Assembly: GCF_024707485.1 (NCBI RefSeq) | Contig: NZ_CP102602.1 | Coordinates: forward strand, 1,116,001 to 1,180,000 | DNA: 64,000 nt | Direction: 5' to 3' | Source: Thermococcus thermotolerans | Lineage (GTDB): Archaea > Methanobacteriota_B > Thermococci > Thermococcales > Thermococcaceae | Part shown: one piece after another, positions 34,867 to 44,551 of the stretch | How the letters are laid out: each line of letters begins with the position of its first letter | Position numbering within the stretch: the stretch's first letter is position 1 | Notes under the pieces: model-generated | What the model was told of the DNA's origin: nothing | Database searches by the model: none | What the model saw: the letters and a program-made list of their open reading frames with translations, nothing else | Made by a program: the position numbers and the translations under genes

Positions 34867-36033
34867 TTACTTCCCACCACCTTTAAGCTTAACGCTCTGC
34901 CAGAGCAGGGCTATCGAAACAGGCGTGAATGCCAGTAGGGCAAGGTTGAGCGTTACGATGCCGTGGAACTCTCCAAGCGAATACGCAAAGCCGAACAGCA
35001 TTCCGCCGAGGAAAGTGGACAGGTTCTGGACGCCGTTGACGCCTCCGATGGCAAGGGAGGAGCGGTGGTAGGAAGCCAAAACCTTCCGTGAAATCGGGCG
35101 AAAGCTCTGAAACGCGAAGAGAGCTAGGAATATCCCCAGGAAAACCGTCGGGGCGGTCTTTATAGCGGCGAGAAGTGGCGAGAGTGCAGCTATCAGGGAA
35201 GTCAGCAGAACCATCCGCCTCTCGCTCCTCACGTCGGCGAGCCAGGAAGCGAAGTAGCTGAGCATCGCGGCGAGGAAACCGGCCCAGCCGATGAGCGTTG
35301 CGGTCGTTGCCTTCTCCATTCCCAAAGCCTCGGAGACGTAGACGTAGGTTATCTCGCCGGACGTGAACGCCACTATCACCGCCATCAGCGAGGCAATGAT
35401 TAGAACCCTCTTGGGTTCGAGGCTCGGCTTTTCACCGTCGGGGGTTTTCTTCCTCTTGGGCGTTATCCTCTCGTAGAGGAGAACGTAGCTGGCCACCATT
35501 ATCAGACCTGTCAGGACAAAGAACGCGGAAGAAATCCACATCTGGCCGCCCAGTCCGAGGTCTATCGTGTAGGCGTAGACGTAGTTTCCAAGGAGGGAAG
35601 CGATGCTACCGAAGAAGAAGTATATCGCCGTAACCCTTGCCCGTATCTCCTTCGGCGTTGCGACCGCTATCACAAACTGCGCCATCGGCCAGCTGAGACC
35701 GTTAAGAAAACCGTTGAGGAGCTTTATTCCCGCAACCTGAACCCATGTTGAGGTCATGGGGTAGAGCTGGACAGCCAGGGCGTTCCCCATCATCGCTATG
35801 GCACCGATATAGACGAGCCTTTTACCCCTCTCAAGGATAAGCCCCCCGAAAACCGAGGAAAATGCCCTCGCGAGAACGAACGACATTGAGACGATTGAAA
35901 CGGAGAGCATCGAGGCTTGGAGTATATCACGGGTATAGAAAGCTATGGCGGGGGTGGCGAGGCGGAAGGCTATCGTGCCGGTGAAGGCTGACAGTATGAG
36001 CAGGAGTATTCCGGCGAGACGTCTGGATTCCAT
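34867..36033 (-). CDS. Major facilitator superfamily transporter
   Basis: 388 residues with about 12 membrane helices in two six-helix halves, separated by a charged loop (ITPKRKKTPDGEKPSLEPKR near 190-210). The MFS loop 2-3 motif is seen as GGLILERGKRLVY, and the second-half copy as SWLADVRSERRMV. The substrate cannot be told. Drug or small-solute export is typical for such stand-alone genes. GGTGGTCGT precedes ATG 36033. It is divergent from the aminotransferase gene across a 160-base spacer. Confidence 0.85.
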   Translation of the reverse strand: MESRRLAGILLLILSAFTGTIAFRLATPAIAFYTRDILQASMLSVSIVSMSFVLARAFSSVFGGLILERGKRLVYIGAIAMMGNALAVQLYPMTSTWVQVAGIKLLNGFLNGLSWPMAQFVIAVATPKEIRARVTAIYFFFGSIASLLGNYVYAYTIDLGLGGQMWISSAFFVLTGLIMVASYVLLYERITPKRKKTPDGEKPSLEPKRVLIIASLMAVIVAFTSGEITYVYVSEALGMEKATTATLIGWAGFLAAMLSYFASWLADVRSERRMVLLTSLIAALSPLLAAIKTAPTVFLGIFLALFAFQSFRPISRKVLASYHRSSLAIGGVNGVQNLSTFLGGMLFGFAYSLGEFHGIVTLNLALLAFTPVSIALLWQSVKLKGGGK

Positions 36034-36159
36034 ACGACCACCTTCTGAACGTTAGGGTGAAGCTTTTAAAAGTCTTGGCTGTGCCGAAGATTTTTCAGCA
36101 ACTGGTTAGGTAAAGGAACGGAGCTTCAGAGGAGAACCCGCACCGCCAACGAACCCTTT

Positions 36160-36172
36160 TTATATCTCCCCT
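36160..36172 (+). promoter_or_regulatory. TATA box of the aminotransferase gene
   Basis: CCTTTTTATATCT lies about 30 bases upstream of ATG 36198, a spacing that leaves a short leader with GAGGTGATG. Confidence 0.5.
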
Positions 36173-36197
36173 CCAAACTCCCGCCGAGGTGATGCTG

Positions 36198-37352
36198 ATG
36201 GAGCTTAGGTTCAACATGGAGTATGAGGAGGCCTACAGGGAGGTTTATGAGCTCGTCAAGCCGAAGTACAAGCTATTTACCGCCGGACCAGTCGCATGTT
36301 TTCCCGAGGTTCTTGCAATAATGAGCGTTCAGATGTTCAGCCACCGCTCGGCCGAAGCGAAGGAAGTTCACGTTGATACCCTCAACAGACTTAAGGCTTT
36401 TCTTGAGGCTGACAATGGGGAAATAATCCTCTTCCCGAGCTCCGGAACGGGCTTTATGGAAGCGGCCGTGAGAAACACCGTCCCGAGGGGAGGAAAAGTT
36501 CTGGTCACCACGATAGGGGCATTCGGGAACAGGTTCAAAGATGTCGTTGAGACCAACGGCAGAGAGGCTGTCGTCCTTGAAAAGGAGCCCGGGAAAGCCA
36601 TCAAGCCCGAGGAGCTCGACGAGGCCCTGAGAAAGAACCCCGACGTCGTTGCGGTTACGATAACCTACAACGAGACCTCAACCGGCGTGCTGAACCCGCT
36701 TCCGGAGCTGGCGAAGGTCGTCCACGAGCATGACAAGCTCCTCTTCGTTGACGCTGTCTCGGCGATGGGCGGCGCCGACATCAAATTTGACAAGTGGGGC
36801 CTCGACATGATATTCGCCAGCTCTCAGAAGGCCTTTGGCGTCCCGCCGGGGCTTGCAGTTGCAGCGGTCAGCGAGAGGATATTTGAAATAGCCGAGAAGA
36901 TGCCCGAGCGCGGCTGGTACTTTGACTTACCGCTCTACAAGAAGTTCAACGAGAAAAAGAAGGGAACGCCCTCAACGCCCCCGCTCCCGCAGGTGTTCGG
37001 CCTCAACGTCGTTCTGAGAATTGTCGAAAAGATGGGTGGAAAGGAGAAGTGGCTCGACATGTATACAAAGCGGAGCGAGATGATAAGGGAAGGCGTCAAG
37101 GAGATGGGCCTTGGAATTCTGGCTGAAGAAGGCTACGAGAGCCCGACCATCACAGCAGTCGTCGTCCCCGAGGGGATGAAAGGAGTGGACGTTTACAACG
37201 CAATGCGCGAGAAGGGCTTTGAGCTGGCCAAGGGCTACGGAAGCGTGGCAGAGAAGACCTTCAGGATTGGAAACATGGGGTACATGACCTTCGAGGACAT
37301 CGAGGACATGCTCGCCAACCTCCGCGAGGTCATAGAAAAACTTAAGGCCTGA
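36198..37352 (+). CDS. Class V aminotransferase (alanine-glyoxylate / serine-pyruvate type)
   Basis: About 384 residues of PLP fold type I. FTAGPVACFPEV near the start, PSSGTGFMEAAVRN (cofactor phosphate), TYNETSTGVLNP, FVDAVSAMGGADI with the PLP aspartate, and the Schiff-base lysine in ASSQKAFGVPPG near residue 212. The family moves amino groups between small 2-oxo acids, often alanine to glyoxylate or serine to pyruvate; the archaeal substrate is uncertain. GAGGTGATGCTG supports ATG 36198 over the GTG and ATG just upstream. Confidence 0.9.
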   Translation: MELRFNMEYEEAYREVYELVKPKYKLFTAGPVACFPEVLAIMSVQMFSHRSAEAKEVHVDTLNRLKAFLEADNGEIILFPSSGTGFMEAAVRNTVPRGGKVLVTTIGAFGNRFKDVVETNGREAVVLEKEPGKAIKPEELDEALRKNPDVVAVTITYNETSTGVLNPLPELAKVVHEHDKLLFVDAVSAMGGADIKFDKWGLDMIFASSQKAFGVPPGLAVAAVSERIFEIAEKMPERGWYFDLPLYKKFNEKKKGTPSTPPLPQVFGLNVVLRIVEKMGGKEKWLDMYTKRSEMIREGVKEMGLGILAEEGYESPTITAVVVPEGMKGVDVYNAMREKGFELAKGYGSVAEKTFRIGNMGYMTFEDIEDMLANLREVIEKLKA

Positions 37353-37379
37353 ATTCTTCCCCTTTATCCCGTGGATGTT

Positions 37380-38162
37380 ATGGTATCAAAGAAGTGGCTC
37401 GCCGTATGGCTCCTTCTCAACTTTTTCATATTCTGGCTCGTCGGTCTCACCTCAAGTGGGTACTCCCTTGAGGGATACATGCCCGGAGAGAGCGGGAAGA
37501 TCGACCAGTACGCACCTGTTGTTTACACAGCTCCGAACGACAGACCCGTTGGAATCCTCTACATGGTGGACTACGACGGCGTTCTCTACTACTACATCGT
37601 CTGGGAGGATGAATACTTCAGCAACTCGCTGATAGACAAGCTCTACCGCTTCTTCCGGGGCCTCGTTTATGGAGGAGCCACGCAGGACATAGAGGTCGTG
37701 AAGGTAAGCCCGGACAACGGCACCTTCTACTTCCAGACCTACGACCACACCAACGTCCATGGAAGGCTCCTCGGTGATGGAAGCTGCCTCTGGATAGAGG
37801 AGGACAAAATCATCAAGGATTGTGCGGTCAACGGAACGCACATCAACGTTTATACCGTAACCTGGAACCACATGCTCTCACTGCTCCCACAGAACGGGAC
37901 GGAGAGAGCGGTTCTACTTATGAGGCACATGACCCCCAACGACTACGTTGCCCTCGGAATGTTCAGGAGGACGCAGAAAACGATAGCTGGTGTCGCCGTC
38001 AACTCCCTGCTCCTGGCAGTGGTGGCCACACTCACCTTCAACGGCGTCATGTACTTTGCGTGGAGAAAGGGCTATCTCACGGGGCAAGGACAGAGAAAGG
38101 TCAAGGACGGGATAATGGACGGATGGAGAAAACTGAAGGAAAAGGTGAGAAGGTCTAAATGA
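37380..38162 (+). CDS. Hypothetical membrane-anchored extracytoplasmic protein
   Basis: About 260 residues, family unknown. An N-terminal hydrophobic helix (WLAVWLLLNFFIFWLVGL), a roughly 180-residue extracellular-like domain rich in Tyr, Asp and Asn with several NGT/NHT-type sites, a second helix (TIAGVAVNSLLLAVVATLTF) and a basic cytosolic tail (WRKLKEKVRRSK). Two cysteines (CLWIEEDKIIKDC) could form a disulfide. The gene follows the aminotransferase by 27 bases and converges on the secretion-type ATPase with an eight-base overlap. Confidence 0.65.
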   Translation: MVSKKWLAVWLLLNFFIFWLVGLTSSGYSLEGYMPGESGKIDQYAPVVYTAPNDRPVGILYMVDYDGVLYYYIVWEDEYFSNSLIDKLYRFFRGLVYGGATQDIEVVKVSPDNGTFYFQTYDHTNVHGRLLGDGSCLWIEEDKIIKDCAVNGTHINVYTVTWNHMLSLLPQNGTERAVLLMRHMTPNDYVALGMFRRTQKTIAGVAVNSLLLAVVATLTFNGVMYFAWRKGYLTGQGQRKVKDGIMDGWRKLKEKVRRSK

Positions 38163-38736
38163 CGGCCCTCAGTTCTCCATCCTTTACCTCATAAATGCGG
38201 TTTATCTTCTTCATTCCCGTCCTCCAGTCCCTCCTGAGCTCCACGACGATGTCAAACTTGTCGAAGGTTTCACCGCTTATCCTGAGCCAGTGCTTTACTT
38301 CATCCTTTATGTCGTTGGTCAAAGCCAGGGAGGTCACTATGAACGCGTAGTCGTCTATGAGCTCACGGAAGATCCTTGAAACATCAACCGTGTGGATGGT
38401 GTCGATAACGACGTAGTCAGGGTTCAGCGCTTTTATTTTCGATATAACATCCGACGTGCGTCCCTCAAGGGACTGTCTGTCAAACTGAGTGTCTATAACA
38501 ACGATGTTCGGTTTGAAGGGCTTAAACTCGCCGTAGGCGGTAATGACCGCCACCTTCCAGTCATCGGGTATGAAGTGCATCAGAGCCTCCACCAGCTTGG
38601 TCTTTCCGGAGCGGCTCGATCCGACCACGAGTATGTCCTTCCTGGAGAGAACCGCATTTTTCAAGACCTCGAACTGCTCCTCGGTTGCCGAGCCGTATCG
38701 TATAAGGTCCTCAGGCGTGAATATGTACGCTCCCAT
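38155..38736 (-). CDS. Small secretion-type (VirB11/GspE-like) P-loop ATPase
   Basis: 193 residues, about half the length of usual type II/IV secretion ATPases. FTPEDLIRYGSATEEQFEVL resembles the pre-P-loop helix. Walker A is VVGSSRSGKTKLVEAL (near 36-52), a Walker B-like segment is DYVVIDTIHTVD, and a FIVTSLALTND sensor strand follows, ending IYEVKDGELRAVI. The N-terminal domain of true secretion ATPases is missing. It may work with the adjacent membrane protein or stand alone; no pilin genes are visible. Confidence 0.7.
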   Translation of the reverse strand: MGAYIFTPEDLIRYGSATEEQFEVLKNAVLSRKDILVVGSSRSGKTKLVEALMHFIPDDWKVAVITAYGEFKPFKPNIVVIDTQFDRQSLEGRTSDVISKIKALNPDYVVIDTIHTVDVSRIFRELIDDYAFIVTSLALTNDIKDEVKHWLRISGETFDKFDIVVELRRDWRTGMKKINRIYEVKDGELRAVI

Positions 38737-38935
38737 GCTTTACCACCATAGGAGGTTCTCGCCGGGCATTATAACGCTATCGCCGGGGGGCTTTAATAAA
38801 CGTCAATTAAGGGCCAAAATATTATCAATTATTCAAAAATGTCTGTAATTTAATGTCATATTTTGCCCAAAATCCAAAAGTTTTTGCATAAAAGCCATAA
38901 AGGAGAAAATCAGTGACAAAAACTAGGTGATATAT

Positions 38936-39838
38936 ATGAACGCTCTCCAAATTGTGACCAGAAAAATTGAACCAGTTATGGAAGTGCAGACGAGAGTCAT
39001 TGACTATATGACAAGATACATGGTGGGGAAGGGCTTCAAGTGGATGCTACCGGTCATGCTCAGCTCCATCACAGATCCGCTCTGGCCGGATCCAGCGGCG
39101 GAAGAAGCCCTAAAGCCCCCGGAGGTCGAGGTCTACGGCTCAAGGCTGAGGCTGACCCACAGCATGATACTCCACAAGCAGATGGCGGTGGCAATGGGAA
39201 TAGACAGACTGTTCATCCTCTCGCCGAACATAAGGCTCGAAGGACGCTCGGCCGACGACGGAAGGCACGCCTATGAATTTACGCAGCTCGACTTCGAGAT
39301 AGCCCACGCGAGCATGGACGACGTGATGGGCCTCATCGAGGGGCTCATCAGCGGTCTCTTCAAGGAGGCGAGGGGCTGGGAGCTTGATAGGGAGGTGCCC
39401 AAGGTCAAGCCGCCCTTCAAGCGCTTCACGCTGGAGGAGATCAAGGCGGAGTTCGGAAGCGAGGACGAGGCCAGCAAAGTCATGGACGAGCCCTTCTGGG
39501 TGACGGACATCGAGAGGGAGTTCTACGACAGGGAAGACCCTGAGAGGCCAGGTCACTTCAGAAACTACGACCTGTATCTTCCAGAGGGCTATGGAGAGGT
39601 TTCCAGCGGCGGCGAGAGGGAGTGGGAGTACGAGGTCATAGTGAGGAAGATGAAGAGGGCAGGGATAAGCCTTGACGCGTTCAGGCCCTATCTGGAGGTG
39701 GCCAAGGCCGGCCTCCTGAGGCCAAGCGCAGGAGCAGGAATCGGCGTGGAAAGGCTTGTCCGCTACATGGTGGGGGCGAAGCACATCGCTGAGGTCCAGC
39801 CGTTCCCGAGGATTCCGGGCGTTCCGGCGGTTATATGA
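38936..39838 (+). CDS. Archaeal asparagine synthetase (AsnRS-derived, class II synthetase fold)
   Basis: About 300 residues covering only the catalytic core of asparaginyl-tRNA synthetase. It has motif 2-like FILSPNIRLEGRSADDGRHAYEF (as separate segments), YEFTQLDFEIA, and motif 3 GAGIGVERLVRYMVG, but no N-terminal anticodon-binding domain. In Pyrococcus abyssi such a protein makes asparagine from aspartate. AGGTGAT five bases before ATG 38936 sets the start. A TATA-like GCATAAAAGC lies at about 38886-38895. Confidence 0.9.
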   Translation: MNALQIVTRKIEPVMEVQTRVIDYMTRYMVGKGFKWMLPVMLSSITDPLWPDPAAEEALKPPEVEVYGSRLRLTHSMILHKQMAVAMGIDRLFILSPNIRLEGRSADDGRHAYEFTQLDFEIAHASMDDVMGLIEGLISGLFKEARGWELDREVPKVKPPFKRFTLEEIKAEFGSEDEASKVMDEPFWVTDIEREFYDREDPERPGHFRNYDLYLPEGYGEVSSGGEREWEYEVIVRKMKRAGISLDAFRPYLEVAKAGLLRPSAGAGIGVERLVRYMVGAKHIAEVQPFPRIPGVPAVI

Positions 39839-39891
39839 GATTTTACTCGTTATTTCCACTTCTAACCTCCCTAAGGAAGATAAAAGAAAAA

Positions 39892-42747
39892 TCACGAGAA
39901 AAGCTCCACCGGCGAGTAGCCTTTCCTCGCCCTCTCCATCTTCAGCTCCATTCCGAAGGCGTTGGTGACGGTTCCGCTCTTCTCGGCCCAGATTCCTGCC
40001 GGAATCACGAGGACGTCTCCGGGCAGTTCCTTGGTGGGCCGACCAACGACGACGTAGGCCTCGCTCTCCGGGATTCCCGCTATTTCTGCCTTCAGAAGTC
40101 CGGCTGAGTTGACACCTTCGTGGAGGATGAGGGTTGGAACGTCGAGCGGCTCAGCCAGGCCCTCCAGAACGGCAACGTCGTAGCCCTCCTCGACGAGCTC
40201 CTTGCCCTTCAGGAGTATCTTAAGGAGCGGGAACTTTTCTGGATCAGCCCTTAGGAGAACCTTCCTGGCGTTTCTGACCTCCTCCAGCGTGGCCGTTGAA
40301 ATCCCTCCACTCACGGTCGAGCCTATTGGAATCCCCCTCTTCTCCGCAAACTCCTTCAGCGAGACAATTTCCTCGTTCGTCAGCTCCGGAGTTAAAATCA
40401 GGGCGTAGTCCCTCTCGGCCATGAAGCGCTTCGCCTCCTCCCAGCTCACGGGCTCGCCGTTGAGGAGCGGCTGGGCCAAGTCTTCTGCCCAGGGCCTGTT
40501 AAAGCGACAGACGTCGCAGAGGTGGCCGTTCCAAGAGTTTTCTACCCTCGATGCCCTCACGAGCATGCCGTCGTAGACCTCCACGTTCATCTCACATGCG
40601 AAGGAGCAGCCGTTGCAAACGGTTTTGACGGGCTTTGTCTTCCAGGGCCCGGGCTTGACGAAGGGAAGCTTCTCGGTTATTGCCCCAACCGGACAGAGGT
40701 CTACCATCTCCCCGATGAACCTGCTCTCCACATCGCCGAGGCTCTCCCCGAGCGGCGGCGAGATCCTCGTCTTGAATCCGCGGAAGAGATAGTCTAGCAC
40801 TCCCTCCCCAGCAACCTCGTGGGTGAAATTGACGCACTGGCCGCAGAGGACGCACTTGTTGTTGTCGAGGGTAACGAACGTGTGGCTCTCGTCTATCTCA
40901 AACCTGTTCTGCTCACCCTCGAAGGCGTACTGCTCGGCACCGTAGAGCGTCGCATATTCCCTAAGCTTGCAGCGGAAGACCTCCATACAGCCGCAGCTCA
41001 TACAGCGCTTCGCTTCCTCAAGAACCTGCTCCTCTGTTAGGGCCGGCTCGACCTCCTCAAAGGTCTTCTTCCTCTTTTCCGGATCGAGGAGCTTCACCTT
41101 CGCCCTCGGCTTTCTCTCTATGTGCTCATAGTCCTTCTCGGTGACCCTCTTCCAGTGGTTATAGGGCCTGAGGTCGAAGAGGACTCTATATAAGTCGTCG
41201 TCGCTTAAGACTTCCTCGATGTGCTTCTCGGGCTCGGTGAGCACGGCTTTGGCCTTCTCCAGCTTGCCTTTAAGATACAAGTCTATCATTATCGCGGCCC
41301 TTCTCCCGGTGGCTATGCTCTCGATGACCGTTGAAGGCCCGAGAACGAGGTCACCGCCGGCGAAGACACCGGGAACGCTCGTCTGGAGCGTCACCTCATC
41401 AACGAGGGCCTTTCCGCGCTTCGCCTCGATGCCAATGCTCTTCAGGAACTCCTCGTCGCAGTACTGGCCTATGGCGAGGATAACGTTGTCGGCCTTGACG
41501 CGGAACTCCGAACCCTCAATCGGTATCGGCCTCCGCCTGCCGCTGGCGTCTGGCTCGCCGAGGCGCATCTTGATGAGCTCTACCTCCTCGACCTTTCCGT
41601 CGCCGAGGATTTTCACCGGGTTCGTCAGGAAGAGGAACTCAACGCCCTCTTCGATCGCCTCTTCAACTTCGCGCTCGTTGGCCGGCATTTCAGCCCTGGA
41701 GCGCCTGTAGACGACGGTAACCTTTGCACCGAGCCTTAAAGCAGTTCTTGCAACGTCCATGGCAGTGTTTCCACCGCCGACGACTATAACGCGCTCCCCG
41801 AGTTCGACTTTTTCGCCGGTGTTGACCTTCCTGAGGAACTCTATGCCGTGCATGACTCCCTCAAGCTCCTCGCCAGGAATCCCCATTTTCCTGCTTCTCC
41901 AGGCGCCGACGCCGAGGAAGACGGCATCGTACTTCTCGCGGAGCTCGTCGAGAGTTACATCCCTTCCAAGGGCGGTGTTGGTCTTCACTTCTATCCCCGT
42001 GTTTATGACCGTCGCTATGTCCTTGTCAAGAACATCCCTCGGCAGCCTGTAAGGCGGGATTCCGTAGCGCATCATTCCGCCGAGTTCCGGCATCGCCTCG
42101 ATTATCGTGACCTCGTGACCCATCGTCCTGAGGTAGTAGGCGCACGCTAATCCAGCGGGCCCGCCTCCGACGACGGCTATCCTTTTTCCGGTTGAGGGCG
42201 GAATCTCGGGCATCCACGGGCCGTGCTCAAGGTCGTAATCTGCCGCGTATCTCTTCAGCTGCCTTATCGCAAGGGGCTCCTCCACGAGGTTCCTCCGGCA
42301 GGCATCCTCACAGAAGGCCGGACAGACCCTTCCAAGGACAGCCGGCAGGATGTACTTCTCCTTCATCAGCTTAACCGCTTCGTGGTACTTGCCCATCGCT
42401 ATGAGCGCTAAATAGCCCTGAACATCGCTGTGGGCCGGACAGCCCTCCTGACAGGGGCCGATACAGTCGCCGTAGTGGTCTGAAAGGATTAGTTCAAGTG
42501 CCGTCTTTCTCATTGAGATGACTTCGTCGCTGAGGGTCTCTAACTCAAGCCCCTCCATCGGCTTGAGGGTGCATGAGGTGGTGGCTCCCCTCTTGGTGGA
42601 GACGAGACACAAGCGGCACGAGCCGTAGGGGTCGAGCTCGTTCGTGTAGCAGAAGCCGGGGATATGGGTTATTTCACGGAGGAAGTCTATGAGCGGCTTC
42701 CCCTCCGGGGCATCGATTTCCTTTCCGTTGACTATGATTTTGACCAT
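39892..42747 (-). CDS. NuoG/GltD-fused iron-sulfur flavoprotein, StnA-like
   Basis: About 951 residues with several modules. An N-terminal [2Fe-2S] domain (CYTNELDPYGSCRLCLVSTKRG, residues 30-65). A GltD-type [4Fe-4S] linker (GDCIGPCQEGCPAHSD, RVCPAFCEDACRR). An FAD/NADPH oxidoreductase (VVGGGPAGLACAYY near 190 and VVGGGNTAMDVARTA near 325). Then CMSCGCMEVFRC, NuoG-like CVLCGQCVNF and DLCPVGAITEK, and a CNGCSFACEM/HLCDVCRF cluster before a short degenerate molybdopterin-like tail. With the NuoF and NuoE partners this matches Sporomusa-type Nfn (StnABC). GGGTGAGTGAG supports ATG 42747. Confidence 0.85.
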   Translation of the reverse strand: MVKIIVNGKEIDAPEGKPLIDFLREITHIPGFCYTNELDPYGSCRLCLVSTKRGATTSCTLKPMEGLELETLSDEVISMRKTALELILSDHYGDCIGPCQEGCPAHSDVQGYLALIAMGKYHEAVKLMKEKYILPAVLGRVCPAFCEDACRRNLVEEPLAIRQLKRYAADYDLEHGPWMPEIPPSTGKRIAVVGGGPAGLACAYYLRTMGHEVTIIEAMPELGGMMRYGIPPYRLPRDVLDKDIATVINTGIEVKTNTALGRDVTLDELREKYDAVFLGVGAWRSRKMGIPGEELEGVMHGIEFLRKVNTGEKVELGERVIVVGGGNTAMDVARTALRLGAKVTVVYRRSRAEMPANEREVEEAIEEGVEFLFLTNPVKILGDGKVEEVELIKMRLGEPDASGRRRPIPIEGSEFRVKADNVILAIGQYCDEEFLKSIGIEAKRGKALVDEVTLQTSVPGVFAGGDLVLGPSTVIESIATGRRAAIMIDLYLKGKLEKAKAVLTEPEKHIEEVLSDDDLYRVLFDLRPYNHWKRVTEKDYEHIERKPRAKVKLLDPEKRKKTFEEVEPALTEEQVLEEAKRCMSCGCMEVFRCKLREYATLYGAEQYAFEGEQNRFEIDESHTFVTLDNNKCVLCGQCVNFTHEVAGEGVLDYLFRGFKTRISPPLGESLGDVESRFIGEMVDLCPVGAITEKLPFVKPGPWKTKPVKTVCNGCSFACEMNVEVYDGMLVRASRVENSWNGHLCDVCRFNRPWAEDLAQPLLNGEPVSWEEAKRFMAERDYALILTPELTNEEIVSLKEFAEKRGIPIGSTVSGGISTATLEEVRNARKVLLRADPEKFPLLKILLKGKELVEEGYDVAVLEGLAEPLDVPTLILHEGVNSAGLLKAEIAGIPESEAYVVVGRPTKELPGDVLVIPAGIWAEKSGTVTNAFGMELKMERARKGYSPVELFS

Positions 42748-42748
42748 C

Positions 42749-44551
42749 TCACTCACCCCCCGCATCGACTATCTCTATGGCGTTGAACCGGCACACCTCG
42801 TAGCAGGTTCCGCACTTGATGCACTCCTCCTGGTTGATGACGTGGGGCTTCAGTTTCTCGCCGCTGATGGCCTTGACAGGGCAGAATATGGCGCAGGCGG
42901 TGCAACCGGTACACTTCTCGGTTATTATGACGTACCTGATGAGCGGCTTGCAGACCTTGGCGGGGCATTTTCCTTGGATATGGGCAAGGTATTCGTCCCT
43001 GAAGTAGCGGAGCGTCGTCAGAACGGGGTTAGGTGCAGTCTGCCCGAGGCCGCAGAGCGACCCGGCTTTGACCTGGTAGGCGAGCCTTTCAAGCTTTTCG
43101 AGGTCCGCCTCGGTGGCCTTTCCCTGAGTGAACTTGTCCAGTATCTCCCACATCCTCTTGGTGCCCAGGCGACAGAAGGTGCACTTTCCGCAGGATTCCT
43201 TGACGGTGAAATCGAGGAAGAACTTCGCCACGTCAACCATACATGTATCCTCGTCCATGACGACCATTCCGCCGCTCCCCATTATGGCCCCAGTAGCGTT
43301 CACGCTCTCGTAGTCAACCGGCGTGTCGAAGAGGTACTCGGGGATACAGCCTCCGGAGGGACCGCCGAGCTGAACTGCCTTAATCCTCTTGCCGGTCTTG
43401 GTTCCCCCGCCTATCTCGTAGAGTATCTCCCTCAGCGTCATGCCCATCGGAACCTCGACGTTTCCGCCGTGCTTTATCTTGCCCGACAGGGCGAAGACTT
43501 TGGTGCCCTTGCTCTTCTCGGTTCCTATCGAGGCGTAGGCTTCCCATCCGTGTTTGATTATCCAGGGCACGTTCGCCCACGTTTCCACGTTGTTGATGTT
43601 TGTCGGCTTGCCCCAGAGGCCCTTCTGGGCCGGATACGGTGGCCTCGGCCTCGGCATTCCGCGCTTGCCCTCAATGGAGGCTATCAAAGCGGTTTCCTCA
43701 CCGCAGACGAATGCTCCGGCACCTTCCTTGATGACGATGTCGAAGGAAAAGCCCGAGCCGAGGATGTTCTCGCCGAGGAAGCCCCTTTCGCGGGCCTGCT
43801 TCAGCGCTATCTTCAGCCTCCTTATGGCCAGCGGGTACTCGGCGCGGACGTATATGAACCCTTTGGTTGCCCCAATCGCGTAGGCACCGATTATCATGCC
43901 TTCAATAACGCGGTGCGGGTCGCCCTCAAGGACGTTCCTGTCCATGAATGCCCCGGGGTCGCCCTCGTCGGCGTTGCAGACGATGTACTTGACGTCGCCC
44001 TTGGCCTCCCTCGCGAACTTCCATTTCAGGCCGGTCGGAAAGCCTGCACCGCCCCTTCCCCTCAGCCCGGACTTCATGATGACGTCTATTATCTCCTCGG
44101 GCTCCATTTTGAGGGCCTTTTTGAGCGCTTCGTAGCCTCCAGCAGCGATGTACTCGTCTATGTTCTCCGGGTCTATGTAGCCGGAGTTTTCTAGCACTAT
44201 CTTCCTCTGCTTGGCGAAGTAGCCGTCAACGTCCCACGTCTTCCTCTCGCCGTCCTCCCACCAGTCGCGCTTGACTATCCACTCCTCGACCGGCTTCCCG
44301 TTGACCACGTGCTCCTCGATGATTCTCGGAACCTTCTTGGGGTCAACGTGACCGTAGGTGATTATCTCATCATCGGTGATGATGTCCACGAGGGGCTCGC
44401 GGTAGCACATGCCAACACAGCCGACTATCTTGAGCTTCACGTCGAGGTTTCTTCTCTCAAGCTCGGCCTTTATGGCCTCGTAGGTTTCCCTCGCGCCGGC
44501 AGCTATTCCACAGGAGTTCATGCCGACAGCGATGGCCCTGATTTCAGACAT
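42749..44551 (-). CDS. NuoF/HydB-like NADH-binding flavoprotein, StnB-like
   Basis: 600 residues. The order is an N-terminal thioredoxin-like [2Fe-2S] domain (CGIAAGARETYEA, VGCVGMCYREP), the NAD(H)/FMN domain (GLRGRGGAGFPTGLKW, CNADEGDPGAFMDR, GAGAFVCGEETAL), a [4Fe-4S] site (ESCGKCTFCRLGTKRM), and a C-terminal pair of [4Fe-4S] ferredoxin motifs (CTGCTACAIFCPVKA, CIKCGTCYEVCRF). This is the bifurcating-type BfuB architecture. Its start overlaps the NuoE-like stop by eight bases. Confidence 0.92.
   Translation of the reverse strand: MSEIRAIAVGMNSCGIAAGARETYEAIKAELERRNLDVKLKIVGCVGMCYREPLVDIITDDEIITYGHVDPKKVPRIIEEHVVNGKPVEEWIVKRDWWEDGERKTWDVDGYFAKQRKIVLENSGYIDPENIDEYIAAGGYEALKKALKMEPEEIIDVIMKSGLRGRGGAGFPTGLKWKFAREAKGDVKYIVCNADEGDPGAFMDRNVLEGDPHRVIEGMIIGAYAIGATKGFIYVRAEYPLAIRRLKIALKQARERGFLGENILGSGFSFDIVIKEGAGAFVCGEETALIASIEGKRGMPRPRPPYPAQKGLWGKPTNINNVETWANVPWIIKHGWEAYASIGTEKSKGTKVFALSGKIKHGGNVEVPMGMTLREILYEIGGGTKTGKRIKAVQLGGPSGGCIPEYLFDTPVDYESVNATGAIMGSGGMVVMDEDTCMVDVAKFFLDFTVKESCGKCTFCRLGTKRMWEILDKFTQGKATEADLEKLERLAYQVKAGSLCGLGQTAPNPVLTTLRYFRDEYLAHIQGKCPAKVCKPLIRYVIITEKCTGCTACAIFCPVKAISGEKLKPHVINQEECIKCGTCYEVCRFNAIEIVDAGGE

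Noticed and set aside
42689-44194. Long plus-strand open frame (501 codons) opposite the NuoF-like gene
   Set aside because: It is the antisense shadow of a high-G+C gene, with low-complexity composition and no motif or ribosome binding site.
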